From positions 162,454 to 226,453 of the forward strand of contig JAFZVE010000049.1 of NCBI GenBank assembly GCA_017617995.1: a stretch of 64,000 nt of DNA, in the 5' to 3' direction. Below are positions 34,447 through 43,449 of this stretch, piece by piece. Source of the DNA: Clostridiales bacterium. Its GTDB lineage: Bacteria; Bacillota; Clostridia; Saccharofermentanales; Saccharofermentanaceae. The position numbers and the translations under genes are program-made. Under the pieces are notes generated by a model. It saw only the letters and a program-made list of their open reading frames with translations. It did not search any database and was not told the origin of the DNA. The stretch's first letter is position 1. Each line of letters opens with the position of its first letter.

Positions 34447-35532
34447 TTACGGGATGGTCGTGGTATCAGATCCCGCCGTGTCGGCATCGGATTTCTCATC
34501 CGATTCACTTTCGCATAATGCGCCGGCGATGCTAAAGGCCGCCTGGAGGAGGCTTCCGCCAATAGACATCAGCAAAGACATCTGCTTGGCTTTATAGAGC
34601 GTAATCGTATTACTGAGGACGGGGTTACTGATGACCGGATCCGCAACCGAAGCGGGGTCGCGGCCGCAGACGTCAGCCAGAAGCAAAGAAGCATACATCA
34701 TGCGCTTCTTGCGGTCCACGCTGCTATCGCCCCAGCCCTTTTCCGCACGGAGATACGCCTCGGCATCGAGGATCTCCTCGGCCACCGCATCCGCATCCAT
34801 ATCAAGATCAACAAGCGCGCCCAGTGAAGAGAACTCCTGCCCACCACCGAAATCAGCTCCGCGCGCTTTCAGCGCTCGCACGATCCGGACGGCCTTGTCG
34901 CACTTTCCCTCCATATCTCCATAGGAAACAGCCAGCACCTCGCAGAGCTCGAAGAGGGCGTTCTTGTCCGCGCCCAGTTTTTTGGTCTTCTTCAGGTAAC
35001 CGTAGCCGGAATCAATGTCCGACACGATATCATCGACGCTCCGGTCCGTCAGGGCGAGGAGCATCACGTAGGAAGTATCCTCGTCTGACGTCAGGATCGG
35101 GTGCACACGCTCGAGGCGCTTGGTGAGTTCGCCGGCCTTCGCAACGATCGATTCCGCATCGTCCTGCCGCCCGAGATCCACGATCAGCATTGCCGCGAGC
35201 GCCATATACGCGTTCTCGAGAAGGATGCCGCGGCAGACTTTCTTATACACATCCAGCACATCGTCTAGATACTTTTCCGGCTCCGCTGCGAGAGACATCT
35301 TGCTCAGCATGACAAGCTCCGACTTGGCCCGAAGATTCGAAAGTGGACGGGTGCTTTTCTTAAGAAGTTTCCGGCATTCGGCCATCTTCTCTACATCTGC
35401 CTCCTGCTCCGCCATCACGAAAATGAGCCCGGAAGCGATGCCCAGAAGGCTTTCCTGAAAAGTGAATTTCTTCAAAATGGCGGCGCGGTTTCGGACCAAG
35501 AGGTCACAGCGATCTTTGAGTGTATCGATCAT
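34447..35532 (-). CDS. DUF4003-like helical protein
   Basis: 361 residues, all-helical in appearance, soluble, with no signal peptide. The features I associate with DUF4003 proteins are the ~300-residue helical body and a central HPILTSDEDTSYVMLLAL segment. The C-terminus has a Ser/Asp-rich tail. Function of the family is unknown. A CATTATACTTCAAG element (a TATAAT on the minus strand) at 35581-35594 is probably its promoter -10. Confidence 0.7.
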   Translation of the reverse strand: MIDTLKDRCDLLVRNRAAILKKFTFQESLLGIASGLIFVMAEQEADVEKMAECRKLLKKSTRPLSNLRAKSELVMLSKMSLAAEPEKYLDDVLDVYKKVCRGILLENAYMALAAMLIVDLGRQDDAESIVAKAGELTKRLERVHPILTSDEDTSYVMLLALTDRSVDDIVSDIDSGYGYLKKTKKLGADKNALFELCEVLAVSYGDMEGKCDKAVRIVRALKARGADFGGGQEFSSLGALVDLDMDADAVAEEILDAEAYLRAEKGWGDSSVDRKKRMMYASLLLADVCGRDPASVADPVISNPVLSNTITLYKAKQMSLLMSIGGSLLQAAFSIAGALCESESDEKSDADTAGSDTTTIP

Positions 35533-35615
35533 GGTTTCGTTTCTCCCTGTTCTTGATTTTACTTATCAACATACAGGAAACATTATACTTCAAGAATGTG
35601 CGAAAAGAAGGCTCG

Positions 35616-35975
35616 TTACGCTCTCTGCTTTCCCCCTAAGCCCCAGTTCTCATCCGCCGGTTCGTTTATGACAATGAAGATGTCCGTGGGCGCGATACCG
35701 AGCGCTTCGGAAAGGGAAGAAGTCATGTTCTCGATAAGTGATTTCTTCTGCTCCTTTGTGCGGCCGGGGAAGAGCGTGATCTCGATGATCATGAAGTTCT
35801 CGGTCTTAAAGGGCGCGGTCTCGAAATCTTCCTTCTCGATCTCCACGATCCGCTGGAACCGGTCCCAATCCTCGATCTGAAGTGTCTCTTTGAGACTATT
35901 GTGAATGCACGTAAGAAGTGTCTTCTTATACTCCGGGCTCTTTCCTTTTATGAGATCAATGCGAACTAACGGCAT
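35616..35975 (-). CDS. Tautomerase-superfamily protein
   Basis: 119 residues. 4-oxalocrotonate tautomerase superfamily, with the catalytic proline exposed after Met removal (MPLVRIDLIKGKS) and two related beta-alpha-beta halves (ITLFPGRTKEQKKSLIENMT in the second). The length and internal repeat suit the longer tautomerase group. It probably isomerises a small keto-enol substrate in the cytoplasm; the substrate is unknown. GGAGGAACC precedes the ATG. Confidence 0.88.
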   Translation of the reverse strand: MPLVRIDLIKGKSPEYKKTLLTCIHNSLKETLQIEDWDRFQRIVEIEKEDFETAPFKTENFMIIEITLFPGRTKEQKKSLIENMTSSLSEALGIAPTDIFIVINEPADENWGLGGKQRA

Positions 35976-36013
35976 GGGTTCCTCCTATACTTTTCGATGT
36001 TTCCTCTTGAAGG

Positions 36014-36538
36014 TTATTGGTTCTCGCTCTTTTCGTTTATGTAGTCCTCTAACATCACGATACCTTTATCCGGTTTCTTCGGCGAATAGAAGACGAGGAA
36101 TTTCCCGCCCGTGTACTTCGTCTGATCTTCCTTCAGCATCTTCTCGACTTCCGGACCGCAGTCCTTGTTCCAGTCTCCGTAGTTCGAGATGTCGCGTGAG
36201 TAAAGATAGTCGTGTCCGTCTTCTGCGGCGTACCGGATCTTGGCGACAGTATGCGGATACGTTTCTTCATCTTCGAGGACGACTTCCGTGACTACACCTG
36301 TCGTGAGCGACCAGCGCTTCAGCCGATAAAGATGCTGCCCCGGAAGAAAGATCGCATTTGCAACGGATCCGGTGAAAAGGATCGTGACAATGAGGAACAC
36401 TATCCGCGCTGAGGCAGGCACCCGGAAGACGAAGGACCAGATAAACACGAGCGCCAGAATCGCGACCGCCATAATGGCGATACAGCGCTTCGACTCGCGG
36501 CGGAATACTTTCTTTCTGATTTCCTGTTCGTTTTCCAT
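36014..36538 (-). CDS. Small two-helix membrane protein, DUF3592-like
   Basis: 174 residues. Two hydrophobic helices (~20-38 IAIMAVAILALVFIWSFVF and ~46-66 IVFLIVTILFTGSVANAIFLP), then a beta-rich ~100-residue domain (GVVTEVVLEDEETYPHTVAKIRY, GKFLVFYSPKKPDKGIV). The layout is like DUF3592 proteins, with a cytosolic or outer beta domain after two helices; the assignment is tentative. No enzymatic motif. Confidence 0.7.
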   Translation of the reverse strand: MENEQEIRKKVFRRESKRCIAIMAVAILALVFIWSFVFRVPASARIVFLIVTILFTGSVANAIFLPGQHLYRLKRWSLTTGVVTEVVLEDEETYPHTVAKIRYAAEDGHDYLYSRDISNYGDWNKDCGPEVEKMLKEDQTKYTGGKFLVFYSPKKPDKGIVMLEDYINEKSENQ

Positions 36539-36579
36539 AGTTAGTCCTCGAGACGTCGTCTCATTCCTTCTCGCGTGCC

Positions 36580-37635
36580 TTATGTGACCACGCGGTTCTT
36601 GCCGTTGTTCTTTCCGAAGTAGAGCTTCTCGTCAGCCGCATCGATCCAGCGGTCGACAGTGAGATCCGGACTCTTTTTCTCGATGCCCGCGGTAAGCGTG
36701 ACCGCGATCTTCTGCCCCTCAAATTCGATGACCATCTTGCTCACTTTTTCACGGAGTTTCTCGATCAGGGAAGGGGCGTCCACCGAGTCTGCGCCATATT
36801 CACCGGCCGCACCGTCCGCCGTGCCGGCCGGATCCTTCGTAAGGATCAGAAACTCTTCGCCGCCCCATCGGGAAACGACGCTCCCCGGGCAGGTCTCCGT
36901 CATGGCTTCGGCGACTTTCTTCAGTACCTCGTCGCCGGCACTGTGGCCGTACTTATCGTTGATGCCCTTGAAGTTATCGATGTCGATCATGGCGATGCTG
37001 TAGGAGGCGGAATCTTCGTACGCTTCCTTCAGCCGTTCCATCATGTAGTGACGGTTATAAAGGCGTGTGAGGCGGTCGACATTCGCGCGGTCCGTCAGCT
37101 GCTTGTCCGAGGCGATGATCATCTTGACCATGATGCGGGAATAGAAGGTCACGAACCCCAGGACCGCGAGGGAATTCGTGATCCAGAACACAGCCGCGAT
37201 CCGTGAGTCTGTCTCATACACCGGACTTGCGGAAAGCGAGTACCCCGTGGTGATGAGATACGCCGCGATCACGAGCGCACAGTACCCGGTCGTGCTGATC
37301 GAGCGGGTCTTCAGCTGGTACGCCATATACTCTGTGTAGAAGATGATCGGGATCATCGACATGCTGTAGAGATGGAATCCGAAACTATACCCCAGACAGA
37401 TCGTCGCGAGGCTCATGTAGAGCGTGAGCCAGCCGTAGACGAGGCGCACATAGAGGTCGAGGTTTTCCTTGCGGATGAGGTAATAGCCGAGAAGATACAC
37501 GCCCGCGGTCGGGATGCTGAACCACACGAGGACCCGTGCTCCCGAGATCCAGAAAAATCCCATCAGCGCGAACACCAGAAACAGGATCACGGAGTTAATG
37601 ATGTATGTCAGTTTTTTGATCTGTTCAAGAACCAT
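36580..37635 (-). CDS. Multi-helix membrane diguanylate cyclase
   Basis: 351 residues. Six hydrophobic helices fill residues ~10-190 (SVILFLVFALMGFFWISG ... FWITNSLAVLGFVTFYSRIMV), followed by a GGDEF domain with active site SRWGGEEFLIL and the substrate-binding DIDNFKGINDKYGHSAGDEVL. It should make cyclic di-GMP; no RxxD inhibitory site is seen. One of three GGDEF proteins in the window. GGGGAGA precedes the ATG. Ligand of the membrane sensor unknown. Confidence 0.92.
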   Translation of the reverse strand: MVLEQIKKLTYIINSVILFLVFALMGFFWISGARVLVWFSIPTAGVYLLGYYLIRKENLDLYVRLVYGWLTLYMSLATICLGYSFGFHLYSMSMIPIIFYTEYMAYQLKTRSISTTGYCALVIAAYLITTGYSLSASPVYETDSRIAAVFWITNSLAVLGFVTFYSRIMVKMIIASDKQLTDRANVDRLTRLYNRHYMMERLKEAYEDSASYSIAMIDIDNFKGINDKYGHSAGDEVLKKVAEAMTETCPGSVVSRWGGEEFLILTKDPAGTADGAAGEYGADSVDAPSLIEKLREKVSKMVIEFEGQKIAVTLTAGIEKKSPDLTVDRWIDAADEKLYFGKNNGKNRVVT

Positions 37636-37667
37636 GTTCTATCGTCTCCCCATACCAATAAAGTTCA

Positions 37668-38969
37668 CTATTGCGCGGCCATCCATTCCCAGACCGTCAA
37701 GTCTCCGTCGCGGCAATCGTTATTTAGAAAATAGATCCACGACCAGTGGCCGTAGTACACATACGGGTCCTTTCCCGAGAAATACGTCCCGCTCGTGTCG
37801 TGCACATCCTCGTACACACTGACGTGCAGGTTGCTCGCGCCTGCGGCACGGAGCTTCTCGATGAGCGGCCGTTCATACACTTCCGGCGGAACGGTCTTAT
37901 CGTCGTCGGAGTAGATGAACCACATGGGGATATCCTTCAGGACAGAGATCCGCGCATCCGTGACCGCTTCCGGCTCATAGAGCTCGCAGATCGGGACGGC
38001 CGCGGAGAAGAAATCCGGATAATTGAGAAGCATGTCCATGACCATATATCCGCCGTTTGAGCAGCCGCCGATCAGGATGCGGTCCGGATCGACGTGGTGT
38101 GACGCGACGAAGGAATCGATGAGCTCTTTTACATCGTGGAGATAGATGGAGTCCTGGCCGACGTTGTCGTTCCAGTGCCCCTCCTCGTCATACTGGCTCC
38201 AGAATGTCGGGCACACCGGCACGAGCACATACGCACCGTCCATCACGCTCTGGAATTCGTCGGAAAGAAACGCGGTGATTCTATTCCCGTACATGGCGAG
38301 CACGGGGTCGGTGCCACCGCTTCCACCGCCGTGAAACCAGATCACCAGAGGACGAAGGTTTTCGGCGGAGGCGTTTCCGGGCTCATAGGAGATGCAGCGG
38401 AAGGAGTGTCCTTCTCTTCCTGTAAAAACATTTTCTATCGAGGCGTTTTCGATCTCCGGGAATACCCGGTCTCCCGCGACGGCCAGCTCGGATCCGTCCG
38501 GCATCTTGACGATGAGACGGTAATCTTTGTACCAGTTGTCGAGGCAGGTTTTGTTGTCGTAGTAGGTGAGAAGCCCCTCTTCGGGACCGATCTGAAGTTC
38601 GATGGAAAGATAGACGTCACCGGCGCTTTCGATCCGGTTTCCGTCCGCGTCCGAATAATATACGGCCGTGACAATCCGGGGCTCGCTGTAAAAATCTGAA
38701 GCATCCGCTTTTTCTTCCGTGACCGTGACCGACTCGGAGGTAAGGTCAGATGAAAGGGGAGAGTCCGGCACATCGAGAGTCACTTTTACGACGGCAGGGC
38801 CCCAGTCAAATCCGCGGACCTCCATCCGTCCCTTCGTATCTTTTGCTGTCGTATTCTTCGACGCACTCTTTCCCCCGGTGAGGGAACCGCAACCCGCGAA
38901 GAGCCCGGCCGTAAGAAAACTTACCGCCAGAACAAAAATACAGGTTTTCCGGATCGTGTTTCGCTTCAT
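37668..38969 (-). CDS. Lipoprotein esterase, alpha/beta-hydrolase fold
   Basis: 433 residues. Lipobox LTAGLFAGC (Cys ~26), a ~150-residue N-terminal beta domain, then an alpha/beta-hydrolase: oxyanion WFHGGGSGG, nucleophile elbow GGCSNGGYM, Asp in IYSDDDKTVPP, His in EDVHDTSG. The GxSxG variant GGCSNGG and the layout fit feruloyl-esterase/PHB-depolymerase-like enzymes. Anchored outside the cell, so it may act on plant-cell-wall esters. The final residues (GHWSWIYFLNND) are aromatic-rich. No operon partner is evident. Confidence 0.87.
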   Translation of the reverse strand: MKRNTIRKTCIFVLAVSFLTAGLFAGCGSLTGGKSASKNTTAKDTKGRMEVRGFDWGPAVVKVTLDVPDSPLSSDLTSESVTVTEEKADASDFYSEPRIVTAVYYSDADGNRIESAGDVYLSIELQIGPEEGLLTYYDNKTCLDNWYKDYRLIVKMPDGSELAVAGDRVFPEIENASIENVFTGREGHSFRCISYEPGNASAENLRPLVIWFHGGGSGGTDPVLAMYGNRITAFLSDEFQSVMDGAYVLVPVCPTFWSQYDEEGHWNDNVGQDSIYLHDVKELIDSFVASHHVDPDRILIGGCSNGGYMVMDMLLNYPDFFSAAVPICELYEPEAVTDARISVLKDIPMWFIYSDDDKTVPPEVYERPLIEKLRAAGASNLHVSVYEDVHDTSGTYFSGKDPYVYYGHWSWIYFLNNDCRDGDLTVWEWMAAQ

Positions 38970-39082
38970 AGAGAGAGCCCTTCGTGGTTCGTGATATCTC
39001 TTACTTCAAATTATATACCAATTCGGTTTCGGATACGAACCGGACGAAGGGAAGAGGAGCCCTCACGACCTCCCGATAATAT

Positions 39083-39111
39083 TGATTTTTAAGTGCTTTT
39101 ACGGCATTATT
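39083..39111 (+). promoter_or_regulatory. Candidate promoter for the wall-polymer gene cluster
   Basis: TTGATT (39083-39088), 17-base spacer, CATTAT (39106-39111), about 60 bp before the ATG at 39172. The dispersed 9-mer AAAAGCACT lies in its spacer on the minus strand (39093-39101). Confidence 0.55.
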
Positions 39112-39171
39112 GTAGGAGGATAAAAAGTAAGAAGACATTCGTCATATCAGCGTGGGAACAGGAAGCATCAG

Positions 39172-40344
39172 ATGGGGAAACTACGAGACATCATAGACGT
39201 GATCTACCGCCGGAAGATCGACGGTTTTTTCGCCAAGGTCATCCACCTGTTCACGAAGAGACGGCCGCTGAAGAACGTGATCCTCATGGAGAGCCACGAT
39301 GACTTCGACTGCAACGGCGGCGCCTTCTATAACTACCTGATCGACCACCACTATAACGAGAAATATAAGATCGTCTGGCTTCTTAAGAATCCGGTCCCGA
39401 AGCACCTCCCGCCGAACGTGAAGGGCTACCGCCTCCACCGCCCGAGCTTCATGAAGGCTTACTACCGCTGCGTCGCGAAAATCTTCACGGCGGATGACTA
39501 CATGACGCAGAAGGTCCGCCCCGACCAGAAGGAGTTCTTCCTGACGCACGGGGGCATTACCTTCAAGAACGTCAAGGGCTTTCTCGTGATCCAGAATCAC
39601 GTGGACTACGTGCTCTCCTCGTCCGAGAACTACGCCCCATACGTGCGTGAGAACTACTCCATCCCGGAGAAGACGGAGCTTCTGTATCTCGGCTTCCCGT
39701 CGAACGATCTTCTCTTTCAGGACGGCCCGGACGAGCTCGCGAAACTCGGCACCGGCTCCTTCGACAAGGTCTTTCTCTGGATGCCGACTTTCCGGGAGTC
39801 CGAAGTGATCCACCGAAATGACAGCGCGGCAGAGCAGCCGCTGGGCATCCCGCTCATCGAAACGGAAGAGACATACCGTGAACTGAATTCGTTCCTTCAG
39901 GAGAAGCGCGCACTCCTGATCATCAAGATCCACCCGATCCAGGACCTCTCCCGCGTGAAGATCCGCGACATGTCGAATATCAAGGTCGTCACGAAGGATA
40001 CGGTAAAAGCACTTGACCTCGATCTGTATCGTCTTATGCGCAGCGCGGATGCATGCATCAGCGACTATTCCTCCGCGACCTACCAGTACCTGCTGCTGAA
40101 CCGCCCGATCGCGTTTGTCCTCTCCGACCTCGACGAGTACATCCGCGGCTTCAGCGTGGAGAACTACGAGGATTTCCTGCCGGGCGAGAAGATCTACACG
40201 ATGGAGGACTTCACCTCTTTCCTCGGACATGTTATCTCGGGCGAGGATCCGTATTATAATAAACGGACAGAGCTTCTGGATTTCTTATACAAGTACAAAG
40301 ACGGCCGAGCCTGCGAGCGGCTCGCAGAGTTTATGGGACTATAA
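39172..40344 (+). CDS. CDP-glycerol glycerophosphotransferase-family protein
   Basis: 390 residues. Matches the TagB/TagF-type transferases: HDDFDCNGGAFYNYL, EFFLTHGGITFKNV, the MPTFRES turn, LIIKIHP and the donor-site motif CISDYSSATYQYLLL. These add glycerol-phosphate (or ribitol-phosphate) units from CDP-alcohols to wall polymers at the inner membrane face. No membrane helix is visible. A TagD-type cytidylyltransferase lies 48 bp downstream, so the cell probably builds a teichoic-acid-like polymer here. Confidence 0.92.
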   Translation: MGKLRDIIDVIYRRKIDGFFAKVIHLFTKRRPLKNVILMESHDDFDCNGGAFYNYLIDHHYNEKYKIVWLLKNPVPKHLPPNVKGYRLHRPSFMKAYYRCVAKIFTADDYMTQKVRPDQKEFFLTHGGITFKNVKGFLVIQNHVDYVLSSSENYAPYVRENYSIPEKTELLYLGFPSNDLLFQDGPDELAKLGTGSFDKVFLWMPTFRESEVIHRNDSAAEQPLGIPLIETEETYRELNSFLQEKRALLIIKIHPIQDLSRVKIRDMSNIKVVTKDTVKALDLDLYRLMRSADACISDYSSATYQYLLLNRPIAFVLSDLDEYIRGFSVENYEDFLPGEKIYTMEDFTSFLGHVISGEDPYYNKRTELLDFLYKYKDGRACERLAEFMGL

Positions 40345-40392
40345 CACCACGCAAGAAGCACTGAAGACGGAAATGTAGCGGAGGAGAACAAC

Positions 40393-40914
40393 ATGGTCAT
40401 CGGTTATACAACAGGCGTATTTGATCTTTTTCATATCGGACATCTGAACCTTCTTAAAAATGCGAAGGGCATGTGCGATAAGCTCGTCGTCGGCGTCACC
40501 GTAGATGAGCTCATGCAGTATAAGGGAAAAGAGGCCATGATCCCCTTCGAGGACAGAATCGAAATCGTTCGTGCCTGCCGCTATGTCGATGCGGCCGTCC
40601 CGCAGTACGACATGGATAAACTCAGTGCGTGTAAGAAACTCGGCGCCACCGTTCTCTTTGTCGGAGACGACTGGTACGAGACAGATAAATGGAAGACGTA
40701 CGAAGAAGAATTCGAAAAAGCAGGGATCCGGATCGTCTATTTCCCGTATACCCGCGGCATTTCTTCCACGAAGATCACGAGTACCCTGAAGCAGATGCGC
40801 GGCTGGACCAGTTCAATCAGCGAAGGCTCCTCGCAGCCGATCTTCCCGGAAGCAGCGGAAAAGACGGAAGCGACCCGGGCCGAAGAGGAGAAGCCGGAGG
40901 AGCATCAGGAATAA
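40393..40914 (+). CDS. tagD: Glycerol-3-phosphate cytidylyltransferase
   Basis: 173 residues. Nucleotidyltransferase fold with GYTTGVFDLFHIGHLNLL (HIGH motif), FEDRIEIVRACRYVD, FVGDDW and the closing RGISSTKI. It makes CDP-glycerol from CTP and glycerol-3-phosphate, the donor for the upstream transferase. The ~130-residue core is followed by a ~45-residue Glu/Ser-rich tail not usual for TagD. The next gene starts 1 bp after its stop, so it sits in a tight operon. An ethanolamine-phosphate or other CDP-alcohol enzyme cannot be excluded. Confidence 0.9.
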   Translation: MVIGYTTGVFDLFHIGHLNLLKNAKGMCDKLVVGVTVDELMQYKGKEAMIPFEDRIEIVRACRYVDAAVPQYDMDKLSACKKLGATVLFVGDDWYETDKWKTYEEEFEKAGIRIVYFPYTRGISSTKITSTLKQMRGWTSSISEGSSQPIFPEAAEKTEATRAEEEKPEEHQE

Positions 40915-40915
40915 T

Positions 40916-41971
40916 ATGGTTGATCTGGCCCTCAGCATGAGTTCATTTCTCGCACTCCGGTACACCGAAAGACCGGATGTCGATTTCACGGAGAAATACC
41001 GCTACAGACACCCCGAGATGCCTTCGGAAGAGAAACGTGTGCTTGTGCGCTCCGCCGAGGAGATCGATGACGCGATCCGTAAACAGATCGAAGAACTAAA
41101 AGGAACCGGGAAGAAACTCGGGATCCTTCTTTCCGGAGGCATGGACTCCGGGATTCTCGCCTCGTATCTTCCGGGGATCGATGCGTACACATTCCGCTTC
41201 CTGGGCGGAGAATATCAGAAGGAAGAACTGAAGAGAGCGGAGTCGCTCGCGAAGATCAACCGGATGAACCTTCACTATGTCGACATCGACTGGGACTCTA
41301 CCGTTTCGGCACTTCCCACCGTGATGAGATCGAAAGGCGGACCGGTCCACTCGATCGAGCCGCAGATCTATATCGCCGCACGGCAGGCGCAGAAAGACGG
41401 CGTCGAGAACATGATCATCGGCGATGCGAGTGACTACGTATTCGGCGGGATGGATCAGCTCCTTTCGAAGGACTGGACATACGAAGAATTCCTGAGGCGC
41501 TACATCTATGTCGATCCGTTCGACGTACTGCGCGAGCCGGTGAGCGTGCGGTACGTTTTCGAGAAGTACAGAAAAGACGAAAGCGGGATCGACTTCGTAA
41601 GGATCCTCGAGACGCTGGCCGCACAGGAAAGCTACGGCTCGTACGAGAATGCATTTCACGCAGCGGAACTATCGTATTCCGACCCGTACGAGATCCTGAA
41701 GATGGCGGAGCCTCTCGACCTCGACCGCGTAAGAAACGGAGAGTCGAAATACCTGATCCGAGAACTCTTTAATCTAAGATACCCGGGACTTCCTGTCCCG
41801 GAGAAACTTCCGATGCCGAGACCGGTCGATCAGTATTTTGCGGACTGGAAAGGGCCGGAAAGACCGGAGTTTCTCGATAACATCGACATCTCGGGATACA
41901 GCGGAAACCAGAAATGGCTCTTGTGGTGTCTCGAGCAGTTCCTTGACATGGCCGAGGAGGGGAGAAGGTAG
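40916..41971 (+). CDS. Asparagine-synthetase-like ATP-pyrophosphatase domain protein
   Basis: 351 residues. ATP-PPase of the asparagine-synthetase type: PP-loop GILLSGGMDSGILASYL at ~75, then HYVDIDWDS, EPQIYIAARQA, IIGDASDYVFGGM. The N-terminal glutaminase domain (Cys2) of AsnB is absent, so the amide donor must be ammonia from elsewhere or a different amine. Placed between a TagD-type enzyme and a flippase, it probably amidates or otherwise modifies a wall polymer or its sugar. One bp after the previous stop; two bp before the next start. Confidence 0.82.
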   Translation: MVDLALSMSSFLALRYTERPDVDFTEKYRYRHPEMPSEEKRVLVRSAEEIDDAIRKQIEELKGTGKKLGILLSGGMDSGILASYLPGIDAYTFRFLGGEYQKEELKRAESLAKINRMNLHYVDIDWDSTVSALPTVMRSKGGPVHSIEPQIYIAARQAQKDGVENMIIGDASDYVFGGMDQLLSKDWTYEEFLRRYIYVDPFDVLREPVSVRYVFEKYRKDESGIDFVRILETLAAQESYGSYENAFHAAELSYSDPYEILKMAEPLDLDRVRNGESKYLIRELFNLRYPGLPVPEKLPMPRPVDQYFADWKGPERPEFLDNIDISGYSGNQKWLLWCLEQFLDMAEEGRR

Positions 41972-41973
41972 AA

Positions 41974-43449
41974 TTGGGACGCATACTGAACCGGTATAAA
42001 TCGTTATCTGTCCAGGCGAAGGCCTCCTTCTGGTTTCTGATCTGCGCCTTCCTCCAGAAAGGGATCTCCATCATCACGACCCCGATCTTCTCGCGCCTGA
42101 TGACCACGGAAGAATACGGTCGGTTCGGAGTATTCTATTCCTGGTTCGGCATCGTCAGTGTATTTGTGACGCTGAATCTCTTCGCCGGCGTCTATTCGCA
42201 GGGCCTCGTCAAGTTCAGTAAAGAACGCGCCGTTTTCTCGTCCTCGATGCAAGGTCTCGTTCTCGTCCTGACGCTCCTGTACACCGGCATCTACATGCTC
42301 TTTAGAGGCTTCTTTAACAACCTCTTCAACCTGTCCACCATGCAGATGCTTTCCATGATGCTCCTCATCTGGACTTCCGCGGTCTTCAGCTTCTGGGCCG
42401 AGGAGCAGCGTGTCGAATTCCGCTATAAAGCGATCGTCGTTTTCTCCCTGATCATGGCGGTCTTAAAGCCCACACTCGGCGTCATCTTCGTGATCCTCTC
42501 CGACGATAAAGTCACGGCGCGCATCTTAAGCATCGTGATCGTGGAACTTCTTTTCTGCTCGGTCCTTTTCCTCATGCAGATCAGGCGCGGGCAGTCCTTC
42601 TACTCGAAGAAATTCTGGTGGTACGCGCTGGCGTTTAATCTCCCGCTCATTCCGCACTATCTTTCCGCCACGATACTAAGCGGCGCCGACCGCATCATGA
42701 TCGAGAACATCACCGGCTCGGGCGACGCCGGCGTCTATAACCTCGCGTACTCGGTCGCGCTGATCATGACGCTCTTTAACACCTCCCTGATGCAGACGAT
42801 CAGCCCGTGGATCTATAAGAAGATCAAGTCGAAGAATATCCGCGATCTCGGAAAAGTCGCTTACACGTCGCTTCTCATCATCGCCGTGGTGAATCTTTTC
42901 CTGATCCTTTTCGCGCCGGAGATCGTGCGCATCTTTGCCCCGCCTCAGTATGCGGCGGCGATCTGGGTCATCCCGCCGGTTGCGATGAGCGTGTACTTCA
43001 TGTTCAGTTATGATCTTTTCGCGAAGTTTGCTTTCTATTATGAAAAGACACTTTTCGTCATGTTGGCCAGCGTGATCGGTGCACTATTAAATGTACTTTT
43101 GAACCTTGTCGCGATCCCGTGTTTCGGCTTCATCGCGGCGGGATACACAACGCTGATCTGTTACATGGTATATGCGGTCCTGCACTATCTCTTCATGCAG
43201 AAAGTCTGTAGGGAGAACTGCGACGGCGTCATGCCGTATAAGACGGGGACCCTCCTTAAGATCACATCCGTATTCCTGGCTATGGGATTTCTGCTGATAC
43301 TGACATACCGGAAGAATATCCTCCGCTACGGCCTGATCGTACTTCTTCTTATCCTCGGTATCGTGCTTCGAAAGAAGATAATCGCTTCGGTCGAGTCCAT
43401 CCTGTCCGTGAAGAAACCGGAATCAGAAGGAACAGATCCTGCAGTATAA
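41974..43449 (+). CDS. Wzx-type polysaccharide flippase
   Basis: 491 residues with about 14 membrane helices (FWFLICAFLQKGISIITTPIFSRLMTTEEYGRF at the start, a family signature). Belongs to the MOP/PST exporter group that flips lipid-linked sugar units across the membrane. Start is TTG, with GAGGGGAGAAGG just upstream and no ATG nearby. The last 27 bp overlap tail-to-tail with the glycosyltransferase gene on the other strand. Fourth gene of the plus-strand operon. Confidence 0.92.
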   Translation: MGRILNRYKSLSVQAKASFWFLICAFLQKGISIITTPIFSRLMTTEEYGRFGVFYSWFGIVSVFVTLNLFAGVYSQGLVKFSKERAVFSSSMQGLVLVLTLLYTGIYMLFRGFFNNLFNLSTMQMLSMMLLIWTSAVFSFWAEEQRVEFRYKAIVVFSLIMAVLKPTLGVIFVILSDDKVTARILSIVIVELLFCSVLFLMQIRRGQSFYSKKFWWYALAFNLPLIPHYLSATILSGADRIMIENITGSGDAGVYNLAYSVALIMTLFNTSLMQTISPWIYKKIKSKNIRDLGKVAYTSLLIIAVVNLFLILFAPEIVRIFAPPQYAAAIWVIPPVAMSVYFMFSYDLFAKFAFYYEKTLFVMLASVIGALLNVLLNLVAIPCFGFIAAGYTTLICYMVYAVLHYLFMQKVCRENCDGVMPYKTGTLLKITSVFLAMGFLLILTYRKNILRYGLIVLLLILGIVLRKKIIASVESILSVKKPESEGTDPAV

